Assembly: GCA_900315595.1 (NCBI GenBank)
Contig: OMZQ01000018.1
Location: 1 to 34,872 of the forward strand
From: an uncultured Eubacteriales bacterium
GTDB taxonomy: Bacteria > Bacillota > Clostridia > Oscillospirales > Oscillospiraceae
Length of the DNA stretch: 34,872 nucleotides
Reading direction: 5' to 3'
The position numbers and the translations under genes are program-made. Of this stretch, positions 1 through 6,640 are shown piece after piece (positions within the stretch are counted from its first letter, which is position 1; each line of letters starts with the position of its first letter). Under the pieces are notes generated by a model. The model saw only the letters and a list, made by a program, of their open reading frames with translations, did not search any database and was not told the origin of the DNA.

Positions 1-37
1 AATATACGAATCGGTGGTCGATACCCCCCTCATCCGT

Positions 38-89
38 CATCCGGCTTCCGTGAGACGCCGGATGCCACCTTCCCCCCGAGGGGGGAAGG
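38..89. repeat. Two adjacent intergenic hairpins
   Basis: Two palindromes lie side by side downstream of the M24 peptidase gene. One pairs CATCCGGC (38-45) with GCCGGATG (57-64). The other pairs CCTTCCCCCC (68-77) with GGGGGGAAGG (80-89) around a 2-nt loop. The second resembles the CCTTCCCC...GGGGAAGG core of the arrays at 12.7 and 13.5 kb. Neither has a T tract, so a repeat element is more likely than a terminator. Confidence 0.6.
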
Positions 90-110
90 CTCTGTCGGAT
101 CCCCGTCTCC

Positions 111-140
111 TATTGCCTAATGCCTGCTGCCTATTGCCTG
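111..140. repeat. Short tandem repeat with TGCCTATTGCCT-type units
   Basis: Imperfect tandem copies of a 6-7 base unit (ATTGCCT, ATGCCTG) occur between the hairpins and the dispersed 38-nt repeat. Nothing suggests coding. Confidence 0.5.
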
Positions 141-141
141 G

Positions 142-179
142 TCGACAAATCCAAATTTCCTCCGTGGGCTGAACGGTTA
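142..179. repeat. Dispersed 38-nt repeat, copy 1
   Basis: This stretch, starting TCGACAAATCC and ending GGGCTGAACGGTTA, recurs at 15961-15998 with one mismatch in 38. Both copies are intergenic. Here it ends a few bases before the stop codon of the minus-strand peptidase gene. Confidence 0.8.
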
Positions 180-186
180 CCGGCTT

Positions 187-1260
187 TCAGGCCTCGATGA
201 TGATGAGGTCCTTCGGGCTGTGGGCCAGATCCTCAACGCCGTCTTCCTTGATGATGACGCAGTCCTCGATGCGGACGCCGAACTTGCCGGGGATGTAGAT
301 GCCGGGCTCAGCGGAGGAGACGCAGCCGGCGGGCATCGGCTTGTCGTTGGAGGGGTTGCAGTTGGGCGCCTCGTGGACCTCCATGCCCAGGCAGTGACCG
401 TAGCCGTGGCCGAAGTAGTCGCCGTAGCCGGCGTCGGCAATGATCTTGCGGGCGGTGCCGTCGATGGCCTGACCGGTGACGCCGGCCTTGGTCATGGCGA
501 TGGCGGTGGTCTGGGCCTTCAGAACGGTGTAATAGACGTTCTTCATCTCTTCGGTGGCATAGCCGAGGGCGACGGTGCGGGTCATGTCGGAGCAGTAGTC
601 CTTGTAGATGACGCCGAAGTCCATCGTGATGAAGTCGCCCTTCCGGAGCTTGCGCTCGCCGGGCACGCCGTGGGGCATCGAGGTGTTGGGGCCGGAAACG
701 ACGATGGGCTTGAAGCTCAGATCGTCGGCGCCGTTCTTGTACATGCAGTAGATCAGCTCGGCAGCCAGCTCCTTCTCGGTCATGCCCTCGCGGATGCGGG
801 TGCAGACCTCGGCGAAGGCGCGGTCGGTGATTTCCTGGGCCTCGCGCATCCGCTGGAGCTCATACTCCTCCTTGACCACGCGGAAGGCGTTGATGTCCTG
901 CTGGCAGGGGACCAGCTTTGCGTTCAGCTTCTCCTCGTAGGAGCGGAACTCGGCGACGGTCAGATAGGCCTCCTCGAAGCCGAGGGTGGTCACGCCGAAG
1001 TCGGCAATGGCTTCGTTGAGCAGCTTGACGTAGCCGTTGTTCTTGGAAACCATCATCACCTCGAAGCCCTTGAGGTTCTTCTCGGCGGTCTCGATGTAGC
1101 GGGAGTCGGTGTAGTAGCGGCAGCCCTTCTTCGTGACGATGGCAACGCCCTCGTCCACGTTGAATTCGGCGCAGTACTTGCGCGACATGGCGCTGGTGAG
1201 CAGGAGGCCGTCATACTTGCCGGCGTCGAGCAGAGAAAGATACTTTTCCAGATTTGTCAT
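187..1260 (-). CDS. M24-family Xaa-Pro aminopeptidase/dipeptidase
   Basis: This 357-residue cytoplasmic metallopeptidase should release N-terminal residues ahead of proline from peptides. The N-terminal half is the creatinase-like domain. The C-terminal half is the pita-bread catalytic domain with the full metal-binding set: Asp214 and Asp225 (MDFGVIYKDYCSDMTRT), His289 (GHGYGHCLGMEVHEAP), Glu318 (SAEPGIY) and Glu332 (RIEDCVI). Length and motifs fit clostridial PepP/PepQ-like proteins. The ATG overlaps the TGA of the upstream yqeG-like gene, and an AAAAGGAGAG site precedes it, so the two form a translationally coupled operon. Whether it acts as aminopeptidase (PepP) or dipeptidase (PepQ) cannot be decided by reading, so no symbol is given. 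Confidence 0.93.
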   Translation of the reverse strand: MTNLEKYLSLLDAGKYDGLLLTSAMSRKYCAEFNVDEGVAIVTKKGCRYYTDSRYIETAEKNLKGFEVMMVSKNNGYVKLLNEAIADFGVTTLGFEEAYLTVAEFRSYEEKLNAKLVPCQQDINAFRVVKEEYELQRMREAQEITDRAFAEVCTRIREGMTEKELAAELIYCMYKNGADDLSFKPIVVSGPNTSMPHGVPGERKLRKGDFITMDFGVIYKDYCSDMTRTVALGYATEEMKNVYYTVLKAQTTAIAMTKAGVTGQAIDGTARKIIADAGYGDYFGHGYGHCLGMEVHEAPNCNPSNDKPMPAGCVSSAEPGIYIPGKFGVRIEDCVIIKEDGVEDLAHSPKDLIIIEA

Positions 1261-1763
1261 TTTGGGAACACTCTCCTTTTACTTGCAATCCATATCCAAG
1301 GCTTCTCCGCAGCGTGGCGGAGCTTGAGCCAGATATTATGAAGGTGAATGGGCTTGACCAGGATCGACATCACGCCCGCGCAGTTCGCGCCGAGCACGTC
1401 GGTGTAGATCTGGTCGCCGACCAGAGCGGCCTCGTCGGGACGGCAGCCGCAGCGCTCCAGGCACTTGCGGATGCCCCGGCCCGTGGGCTTTTTGGAGTGG
1501 GTGACGCAGCCGACGTTGTGCGCCCTGCAGAAGGCGGGGGATTTCTGCTTGTGGCTGTTGGAGACCACGAAAAGGGTGATCCCGCCGCGCTTCATCCGGT
1601 CGATCCAGACCAGCAGCTCCGGCGTGGGAATCTTGGAGGTATAGGGCAGCATCGTGTTGTCGAAGTCCAGCATGAGCAGCCGCCGCCCGTGATCGCGGAG
1701 GTATTCCGGCGTAATATCGGTCAGTGCCGGGAAGATCGCCTTCGGCAGCAGGGAAAAGGGCAT
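1257..1763 (-). CDS. yqeG: YqeG-family HAD-IIIA phosphatase
   Basis: This 168-residue HAD-superfamily hydrolase has the motif LMLDFDNTMLPY near its N-terminus, with Asp33 as nucleophile and Asp35 as general acid. It also has a VVSNSH motif II, a lysine in THSKKPTG, and a late acidic VGDQIYTD motif IV. This pattern and size match YqeG, a phosphatase-like protein conserved in Firmicutes whose substrate is not settled. I chose the ATG at 1763 because GGGAGG lies seven bases before it; a GTG 30 bases further upstream would place that ribosome-binding site inside the gene. The stop overlaps the start of the M24 peptidase gene. Confidence 0.9.
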   Translation of the reverse strand: MPFSLLPKAIFPALTDITPEYLRDHGRRLLMLDFDNTMLPYTSKIPTPELLVWIDRMKRGGITLFVVSNSHKQKSPAFCRAHNVGCVTHSKKPTGRGIRKCLERCGCRPDEAALVGDQIYTDVLGANCAGVMSILVKPIHLHNIWLKLRHAAEKPWIWIASKRRVFPK

Positions 1764-1801
1764 AGTCGGAGCCTCCCTTTCATAGGTTCTCACAGTATAT
1801 T

Positions 1802-1830
1802 AGTATAACACACGGGAGGGGTCTTGTCCA
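1802..1830 (-). promoter_or_regulatory. Probable sigma-A promoter of the yqeG-peptidase operon
   Basis: On the minus strand TGGACA (1825-1830) and TATACT (1802-1807) are separated by 17 bases, upstream of the yqeG-like start. The -35 overlaps the ATG of the divergent plus-strand gene at 1830, so the two transcription units share a very compact intergenic region. Confidence 0.6.
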
Positions 1831-2450
1831 TGAAAAATTGCATCTATTTTGCCGCAAATTCGGAAAAATTCACGCCGCGCCTCACGCCGGGCTGGGGCTT
1901 TGACGCGGCGGGCGGGCTCCGCCGAGGGGCGGGCGGGCTTGCGGACGGGGTCCTGTTGGACGACCGGTTTCCGCCCGCGCAGAGCGCCGTCGCGGAGCTG
2001 GCGGCTGCCCTGCGGGCAGCGCCGCTCGTGGTCTGCGACTTTGAGCGCGCCACGACCCCTGTCCTGGCGGAGCTGGTCCGGCAGCTTGCAGCCGCAGGGA
2101 TCGAGACGGTCGTTCCCGCCGCCTGGGCGGAGCTGCCCCACGCAGCCGTCCTCGTGGGACCGTACGAGCCGCGCGGGCGCTTCGACCGCTGGCTGGACCG
2201 GCAGCGGGAGCGGTACGGCCCGGTCGTTCTGGACGCCGCCCCGATCTCCTGCTTTGTCCCCTTCTGCGGAGCGGCGGAGCCGGAAGACCCCGGCTCTGCG
2301 CTGCCGGAGCGCTTCTGTCCCGGCGCGGGATGCCTCTGCCGCGAGACCCCGGCCGGCGTGTTTTTCCGGGATACGCAGCAGACCCTGACCGCCCGCTGTG
2401 AACCCGTTCCCGCCATCGTCTTCGCGGAAGCCTGGGAAGCGCTGGCGTAA
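1830..2450 (+). CDS. Uncharacterised 206-aa protein
   Basis: I do not recognise this protein. It is Ala/Arg-rich, without signal peptide or membrane segments, and appears to alternate strands and helices (VVCDFERATTPVLAEL, then ETVVPAAWAELP, then VVLDAAPISCFVPF), which suggests an alpha/beta cytoplasmic protein, possibly a degenerate TIM-barrel-like fold. Several cysteines near the C-terminus (FCPGAGCLCRE) could bind metal. The ATG at 1830 has GGGAGGGG eight bases upstream; a TTG six bases earlier is less likely. It is transcribed divergently from yqeG and convergently to hsp20. Frame integrity, ribosome-binding site and third-position GC bias support a real gene. Function is unknown. Confidence 0.7.
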   Translation: MKNCIYFAANSEKFTPRLTPGWGFDAAGGLRRGAGGLADGVLLDDRFPPAQSAVAELAAALRAAPLVVCDFERATTPVLAELVRQLAAAGIETVVPAAWAELPHAAVLVGPYEPRGRFDRWLDRQRERYGPVVLDAAPISCFVPFCGAAEPEDPGSALPERFCPGAGCLCRETPAGVFFRDTQQTLTARCEPVPAIVFAEAWEALA

Positions 2451-2456
2451 CAAAAA

Positions 2457-2490
2457 CGCCCCCGCCCGGATTGAACGCCGGGCGGGGGCG
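2457..2490 (-). terminator. Rho-independent terminator of hsp20
   Basis: A perfect 13-bp stem (2457-2469 with 2478-2490) is followed on the minus strand by TTTTT (2452-2456), 14 bases past the hsp20 stop. It may also slow plus-strand transcription coming from the 206-aa gene. Confidence 0.85.
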
Positions 2491-2503
2491 GGGATCTCAG
2501 ACC

Positions 2504-2959
2504 TTAGCCTTCGATGCAGATGGTCTTCTTTTCGGGCAGCTTGGGAGCGGCCTTCTTGGGGACGTTCAGCGACAGGACGCCGTCCTCGAAGCGGGCCTTG
2601 ATATCCTCCTCGGTCAGACCGGTTCCGACATAGAAGCTGCGCTGCATCGCGCCGGCGTAGCGCTCCTGACGGATCACGCGGCCCTCCTTGTCGGTCTTGT
2701 TCTCGTCCAGGCCCTTGGAGGCGCTGATCGTCAGATAGCCCTTTTCCAGGCTCAGCTCGATCTCGTCCTTCTTGAAGCCGGGCAGGTCGATCTCGACCTC
2801 GTAGTGGTCGTCGTGCTCGCGGATATCGGTCTTCATCACGTGGGGGGCATGCTTGCCGTAGAGCTTCCGCTCGGTGTCGTCCAGCCCGCGGAGGGTCGGC
2901 CAGCGCATCCAGTCATCAAAGAAATCATCATCAAAAATTCTGGGCATCAACATAGACAT
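2504..2959 (-). CDS. Hsp20/alpha-crystallin family small heat-shock protein
   Basis: This 151-residue ATP-independent holdase chaperone should bind unfolding cytoplasmic proteins under heat or other stress. The alpha-crystallin domain spans about residues 40-140, with typical segments YEVEIDLPGFKKDEIELSLE, YLTISASK, RQERYAGAMQRSFYV and ARFEDGVLSLNVPKK. The Asp/Phe-rich N-terminus (RIFDDDFFDDW) is usual for clostridial Hsp18-like proteins. The ATG at 2959 has AAAGGAG nine bases upstream. The gene is monocistronic, has its own terminator, and lies behind a consensus promoter overlapped by a CIRCE operator, so HrcA repression is expected. Confidence 0.95.
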   Translation of the reverse strand: MSMLMPRIFDDDFFDDWMRWPTLRGLDDTERKLYGKHAPHVMKTDIREHDDHYEVEIDLPGFKKDEIELSLEKGYLTISASKGLDENKTDKEGRVIRQERYAGAMQRSFYVGTGLTEEDIKARFEDGVLSLNVPKKAAPKLPEKKTICIEG

Positions 2960-3047
2960 AAGTCATTTCTCCTTTCAAACATGTTGTACATTTGATTTGG
3001 AGCAGGGGGTGGGGAAGCTTTTTGCTCCCTTCCTTTGTTCTGGCTTT

Positions 3048-3075
3048 ATTATACCACCAATTTTAGCACTGTCAA
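3048..3075 (-). promoter_or_regulatory. Consensus sigma-A promoter of hsp20
   Basis: On the minus strand a perfect TTGACA (3070-3075) and a perfect TATAAT (3048-3053) are 16 bases apart. The -35 lies partly inside the CIRCE palindrome. Confidence 0.9.
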
Positions 3076-3089
3076 GGGGAGAGTGCTAA
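3063..3089. promoter_or_regulatory. CIRCE operator (HrcA binding site)
   Basis: Half-sites TTAGCACTG (3063-3071) and GAGTGCTAA (3081-3089) are separated by exactly nine bases. This matches the CIRCE consensus TTAGCACTC-N9-GAGTGCTAA with one mismatch. It overlaps the hsp20 -35 element. HrcA binding here would block transcription until heat shock inactivates the repressor. Confidence 0.93.
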
Positions 3090-3135
3090 AAACCTGTAAA
3101 CCTTTTGTGGCAAATTTGAGAACGAATTGTGAACG

Positions 3136-3753
3136 CTACCCAAATAGCTCCGCCAGCCATTCCAGGGCCCGGAATTTGAGGCGTACCGGCGCGGAATCCC
3201 CGGTGATCAGATCCACCTCGTCCCCGGTCAGACCGGCGGTCTCCGCTGCGTCGGCCAGTCCCTCCGTCGTGGCCGGCAGGCAGAGGGCCGGGAAGGCCAC
3301 GCACCACCAGTTGTGCCCGCTCCCCGCGCCGACGGTTACGCGCAGGGCGGTGTAGGGTCCGGCGGGCAGGGAAAAGGTCGGGTAATCCCGCCGGGGGAAG
3401 AGCTCGCTGCCCAGACTGACGCGGACCGGCTCGTCGCTGCCCGCAGAGCGCAGGGCGGACCGCGCGGCGGTCTCAAGCTCCGGCAGTCCGGCTGCCAGAC
3501 GCCTGCGCGCAGCGTCCGCGTCGGCGCAGCCGTCGGTCAGAGCCGCCGCCACCGGAAGGACGGCGTCCCGGACCAGGAGCTTGCGCGCCTGGTCGTCCGG
3601 CGCGTCCGAGCTTGCCACCACGTGCAGACGGATCAGCTTCCCGGCCAGACGCCGCTGTTTCGCGGCCAGGCCGACGGCGAGCGTCAGCGTGCAGATCATT
3701 CCCACGGCCAGAGCAAGGCAGAGGAGCCTGCGAAGCCTATGTGTTCCTTTCAT
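3136..3753 (-). CDS. spoIIR: Stage II sporulation protein R
   Basis: SpoIIR is the signalling protein made in the forespore under sigma-F and secreted into the intermembrane space, where it triggers SpoIIGA to process pro-sigma-E. This 205-residue protein has an N-terminal signal/anchor (about residues 8-30, LLCLALAVGMICTLTLAVGL). Family motifs follow: IRLHVVASSDAPDDQARKL, VRDAVLP, and a GHNWWCVAFPALCLP segment. The ATG at 3753 follows a GGGGTGG site; the frame stays open upstream but without a ribosome-binding site and through repeat-like DNA. The C-terminus (RLKFRALEWLAELFG) is typical. It stands alone between hsp20 and a repeat region; no sigma-F promoter was identified with confidence. 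Confidence 0.92.
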   Translation of the reverse strand: MKGTHRLRRLLCLALAVGMICTLTLAVGLAAKQRRLAGKLIRLHVVASSDAPDDQARKLLVRDAVLPVAAALTDGCADADAARRRLAAGLPELETAARSALRSAGSDEPVRVSLGSELFPRRDYPTFSLPAGPYTALRVTVGAGSGHNWWCVAFPALCLPATTEGLADAAETAGLTGDEVDLITGDSAPVRLKFRALEWLAELFG

Positions 3754-3824
3754 TTTACCACCCCGTTGCGTTTCTGCTTCACCGGGATGATACCCGTTCC
3801 GGGCCGCGCTCAAACCTGAACAGC

Positions 3825-3868
3825 AAAAAAACCGCCGCGTCCCAACGCTGTGCGTCGGAACGCGGCGG
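3825..3868 (-). terminator. Hairpin terminator reading leftward, repeat-derived
   Basis: CCGCCGCGT (3832-3840) pairs with ACGCGGCGG (3860-3868), with a further inner stem around AACGCTGTGCGT. On the minus strand it is followed by seven T (3825-3831). It would end transcription from the unknown gene at 4182-4769. A near-identical hairpin sits behind rnpB at 5007-5047. Confidence 0.8.
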
Positions 3869-3910
3869 GTCAATCGGGACCCGTCCCCTGATTCCGGGAG
3901 GGCCGAAGCC

Positions 3911-4247
3911 CGCCGACGATTGCTACTTGTAGGGGCGCATACCCACGCGCCCGCCGACGATTGCTACTTGTAGGGGCGCGTACCCACGCGCCCGCCGACG
4001 ACCGCCCGCCTTGTAGGGGCGCGTATCTACGCGCCCGCGCGGATCGACAACAGAACCCTGCCGAAAAACCCGAAAACGGTCATTCTCTGCCGTAGGGACA
4101 AGCATCGCTTGTCCGGCATTCGGAACGAATGCAATTTGCCGGATGCAAATGACGATACGGGATCGCATCGTTCATGCGGGTTTACATCGCCCTTGCGGGC
4201 GATTCGTTCCGCTTCGCGGAACCGGGCGCGTGGGTACGCGCCCCTAC
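3911..4247. repeat. 41-bp tandem repeats with an inverted terminal copy
   Basis: Three tandem copies with a 41-base period begin at 3911, 3952 and 3993 (third diverged). Each carries GTAGGGGCGCG and a GGCGCGT...ACGCGCC palindrome. The 24 bases at 3970-3993 recur exactly inverted at 4224-4247, so the stretch is bounded by inverted copies. Between them lie a 74-base core shared with the 26.5-kb repeat region and several short hairpins. Apart from the 3' tail of the unknown minus-strand gene, no coding sequence is apparent between 3754 and 4181. Confidence 0.8.
4031..4104. repeat. Shared 74-nt repeat core, copy A
   Basis: This block matches 26498-26571 at about 69 of 74 positions in the same orientation. 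In both places it directly follows GTAGGGGCGCG-type repeats and ends GTAGGGACAAGCA. Confidence 0.8.
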
Positions 4248-4769
4248 GTCCCCGCCGGTGCACCCCAACGCTGTGCGTTTGATTGCTGCACAGGGAACAA
4301 ACAGATGAATCTCCGGGTCGATTCCGTCTGTATTCAGGCTTTCACGGAATAAATGATGCAACAATTCTGTGAGCTGATTGATCTCTACGGCATGTGTGGA
4401 AAAATCTTCCATAGAAGCACGATATCTGGTTATAAAGATTTCAACGACAGAACAGAACGAAAGCGCTGCTTCCACAACTTCCCTGAGAATTCCAAAACAA
4501 TGATTTAAGTATGATTCTCCACAAGATTCTGTTGGTAATGGGGGATAATTTGAGCTGAGGAACAATCCGGAAGAATCGGTGTCTGAAAGGTCAAAAAGCT
4601 CGAAGCACAAATCATCCGCCTGAGGATGAACAAAGAATAGTTCCAGAAGCGCCTCTTTTGCATCGTGCAGGATTCCGCAATTATGAACAGAACACACACG
4701 ATCCAGGCAGGAACGTAATTGTGCTTTTTCTGTTACGTTATGCGCAATGATTAGATTTGTCGTATACAT
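4182..4769 (-). CDS. Unrecognised protein with a repeat-encoded C-terminal tail
   Basis: I do not recognise this 195-residue protein. The body (about residues 1-165) has a composition unlike its neighbours: AT-richer codons and many Cys, His and Leu. It has no signal peptide or obvious membrane segment; a helical, Leu/Glu-rich stretch runs through LLELFFVHPQADDLCFELF and ILREVVEAALSFCSVVEIF. The last 30 or so residues (AIKRTALGCTGGD onward) are translated from the intergenic repeat region, so the original C-terminus has probably been replaced or lost. The ATG at 4769 has GAGGTG eight bases upstream; a GTG 12 bases earlier is the alternative. The T7 hairpin at 3825 would terminate it. Likely an acquired accessory gene, intact or 3'-truncated. 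Confidence 0.6.
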   Translation of the reverse strand: MYTTNLIIAHNVTEKAQLRSCLDRVCSVHNCGILHDAKEALLELFFVHPQADDLCFELFDLSDTDSSGLFLSSNYPPLPTESCGESYLNHCFGILREVVEAALSFCSVVEIFITRYRASMEDFSTHAVEINQLTELLHHLFRESLNTDGIDPEIHLFVPCAAIKRTALGCTGGDVGARTHAPGSAKRNESPARAM

Positions 4770-5006
4770 GGATCTCAGCACCTCGCGTACCGAATTGACA
4801 TATGGAATGATTCAATCAATACAAGGGGATCATACAGGGGGCAGTTCCCCGTGTTCCTGCAGCACCGATATAGAACCGTCAATGATATCATACAGCCTTT
4901 GGACAAGGCTGTCAAGAATGTTATATTGCATAACAGATGGGGGCTGTTCTGCGTATTCTTTTTCTTTCACGGTTTACGCTCGCCGGGCGGGGATTTGATA
5001 CGCGGA

Positions 5007-5047
5007 AACCGCCGCGTTCCGACGCTGTGCGTCGGAGCGCGGCGGTT
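5007..5047 (-). terminator. Hairpin behind rnpB
   Basis: A 19-bp stem with one G-U pair (5007-5025 with 5029-5047) and TGT loop lies immediately past the 3' end of rnpB. On the minus strand only TTT follows, so as a terminator it relies on stem strength. It is a second copy of the CCGCCGCG...CGCGGCGG palindrome at 3832-3868. Confidence 0.7.
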
Positions 5048-5056
5048 TTGCGTGCA

Positions 5057-5398
5057 ATCGGGCCTGTAAGCCGGGTTCTGTCGTGGACAGCCATCTATCT
5101 TGGCGGAACCGTTGCCGGCCCGCTCCATGCCACCTCCTCGGAGACGGTCGGGCAGACCTCTGTCTCCTCCACGGTGTTGCTCCGGATAGAGTTTACAGCG
5201 CCGGACTGTTCCCAGCCGGTGCGTGAGCTCTTACCTCACGTTTCCACCCTTACCCGCTTGCGCGGGCGGTATCTCTCTGTTGCACTTTTCCTGAAGTCGC
5301 CTTCGGCGGGTGTTACCCGTTATCCTTGCCCTGTGGAGCCCGGACTTTCCTCACGGAAGCGCCGTTGGGCGCAGCCGCGCGGCTGTCCGGCCCGGTTG
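5057..5398 (-). ncRNA. rnpB: RNase P RNA, bacterial class A
   Basis: The catalytic RNA of RNase P, which trims tRNA 5' leaders. On the minus strand the conserved 5' segment GAGGAAAGTCCGGGCTCC (around 5335-5352) is followed by CAGGGCAAGGATAACGGGTA and AACAGAGAGATACCGCC-type elements. The 3' end carries ACAGAACCCGGCTTACAGG. The ends pair as helix P1: GGCCCG at 5389-5394 with CGGGCC at 5059-5064 (plus-strand letters). Total length of about 340 nt fits class A. A consensus-like promoter sits one turn upstream and a hairpin follows. Exact ends are uncertain by a few bases. Confidence 0.95.
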
Positions 5399-5406
5399 CG
5401 AACTGT

Positions 5407-5435
5407 ATTTTATCCGATTCGGGCGGGAAAGTCAA
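5407..5435 (-). promoter_or_regulatory. Promoter of rnpB
   Basis: On the minus strand TTGACT (5430-5435) and TAAAAT (5407-5412) are 17 bases apart. The expected start, near 5400, coincides with the 5' end of the RNA deduced from helix P1. Confidence 0.85.
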
Positions 5436-5507
5436 ATGATTCTTGCGGCGCCGGTGAAATAATTTGCGCGATTTCCGGAAAAATTCCGTGCAATTCCCGC
5501 CAGCCTG

Positions 5508-5516
5508 TGATATACT
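5508..5516 (+). promoter_or_regulatory. Extended -10 promoter of the Mrp operon
   Basis: TGATATACT forms an extended -10 element about 55 bases before the mrpE start. No good -35 is visible at 17 bases, as is common with extended -10 promoters. The mrp and rnpB promoters diverge from about the same 110-base region. Confidence 0.5.
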
Positions 5517-5570
5517 GAATTATATTCGATCACATTTGCTCAATTCCGAACGAACCGGGGGGGATAAACC

Positions 5571-6029
5571 GTGTATCTGCTTCTGTTTGCGCTCTGGCTC
5601 GTGATCAACGGCAGACTGACCCCGGAGCTCGTGCTCTTCGGGCTTGCGCTGACCGCGATCTTTGCGGCTGTGCTCCGCCTGCTCTTTGGCTACGGTCCCC
5701 GGACGGAGCTGCGGCTGTGGCGCAAGGCACCGCTGTTCGCTGCGTTTCTGGCCGTCCTGTTCGGGGAGATCGTCCGGGCGAATCTCGGCATGATCGGGAC
5801 GATCCTCGGCCCGAAGCGCCGGATCGACCCGACCGTCGTCCGCGTCCGCACCGACCTCAAGACGCAGTTTGCCCGCTATCTCCTTGCCAACGCGATCACC
5901 CTGACCCCGGGCACCCTGACCGTCCAGAGCGAGGACGGGGTCCTGACGGTCCACTGCATCCGACCCGGCCTGCTGGAGGACACCGAAAACGGCAGGATCG
6001 TGCGTCTGCTGCGCAGAATGGAGGCCTGA
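5571..6029 (+). CDS. mrpE: Mrp cation/proton antiporter subunit E
   Basis: This 152-residue membrane protein is the MrpE/MnhE/MbhA subunit, first in this operon. The N-terminus has two hydrophobic segments (YLLLFALWLVING; LVLFGLALTAIFAAVLRLLFG), and a third lies in PLFAAFLAVLFGEIVRANL. The cytoplasmic part has the family signature RVRTDLKTQFARYLLANAITLTPGTLTV. The length is close to the usual 158 residues. The start is GTG with a GGGGGGGA ribosome-binding site upstream. mrpF begins one base after the stop. MrpE is an accessory subunit needed for complex assembly and activity in characterised Mrp systems. Confidence 0.95.
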   Translation: MYLLLFALWLVINGRLTPELVLFGLALTAIFAAVLRLLFGYGPRTELRLWRKAPLFAAFLAVLFGEIVRANLGMIGTILGPKRRIDPTVVRVRTDLKTQFARYLLANAITLTPGTLTVQSEDGVLTVHCIRPGLLEDTENGRIVRLLRRMEA

Positions 6030-6030
6030 G

Positions 6031-6321
6031 ATGGACGTCTGGAGAGATCGGCTGCTGATCGCCGCGCTGCTCGCGCTGGCCGTCGGCATCTTCCTGGCCC
6101 TGCTGCGGGCCATTCGCGGGCCGCGGGTCGCGGACCGGATCATGGGCGTCAACATGATCGGCACGATGAGCACGGCCTGCATCTGCATTCTGTCAGTCCT
6201 GCTCCGGCAGAGCTGGCTGCTTGACGTGGGGCTGATCTACTGCCTGATCAGCTTCCTTGCCGTGGTGGTGCTGGTGAAAAACTACATCGCCTCGCACAGA
6301 AGGGAGGACGACGATGCCTGA
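6031..6321 (+). CDS. mrpF: Mrp antiporter subunit F
   Basis: This 96-residue protein has three predicted membrane helices, as is typical of MrpF/MnhF/MbhB. The motif RAIRGPRVADRIMGVNMIGT after the first helix is the family signature. Further helices cover CICILSVLLRQSW and LIYCLISFLAVVVLVKNYI. It starts one base after mrpE and its end overlaps mrpG by eight bases, so the three small subunits are probably translated in a coupled way. Confidence 0.95.
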   Translation: MDVWRDRLLIAALLALAVGIFLALLRAIRGPRVADRIMGVNMIGTMSTACICILSVLLRQSWLLDVGLIYCLISFLAVVVLVKNYIASHRREDDDA

Positions 6322-6640
6322 AGCCCTTTGGACCGTGCTCTGCGGGGTCTTTCTCTGCGCGGGCGTGCTCTGCATGCTCTGCGGCGTGGCGGGCGTCTAC
6401 CGCTTCCGCTTCGTCCTCAACCGGATGCACAGCGCGGGCATTCTGGATACCCTGGGGATTTTTCTGATCCTGCTGGGTCTGGCCTTCGCCTCGCACAGTC
6501 TGGAATACCTGCCCAAGCTGCTTTTGATCCTTGCCGCCCTCTGGGTCGGCAGCCCCATCGCCTCGCATCTGGTCAGCCGGATGGAATACCTGACCGACGA
6601 GGACGCAAAAAACCATTTCAGGGAGGAGGACCGCACGTGA
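6314..6640 (+). CDS. mrpG: Mrp antiporter subunit G
   Basis: This 108-residue protein has three membrane segments and the MrpG/MnhG/MbhC pattern: GVYRFRFVLNRMHSAGILDT after helix 1, then GIFLILLGLAFA and LLILAALWVGSPIASHLVSR. It overlaps mrpF at its start and the MbhD-like gene by four bases at its end. The size matches the family. Confidence 0.94.
   Translation: MPEALWTVLCGVFLCAGVLCMLCGVAGVYRFRFVLNRMHSAGILDTLGIFLILLGLAFASHSLEYLPKLLLILAALWVGSPIASHLVSRMEYLTDEDAKNHFREEDRT

Noticed and set aside
4747..5069. Small plus-strand frames before rnpB
   Set aside because: They lack ribosome-binding sites and recognisable sequence, and overlap the promoter side of the unknown minus-strand gene or the rnpB terminator.
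5056..5518. Plus-strand protein-coding frame over rnpB
   Set aside because: The region folds and reads as RNase P RNA on the minus strand, with its promoter and 3' hairpin in place.
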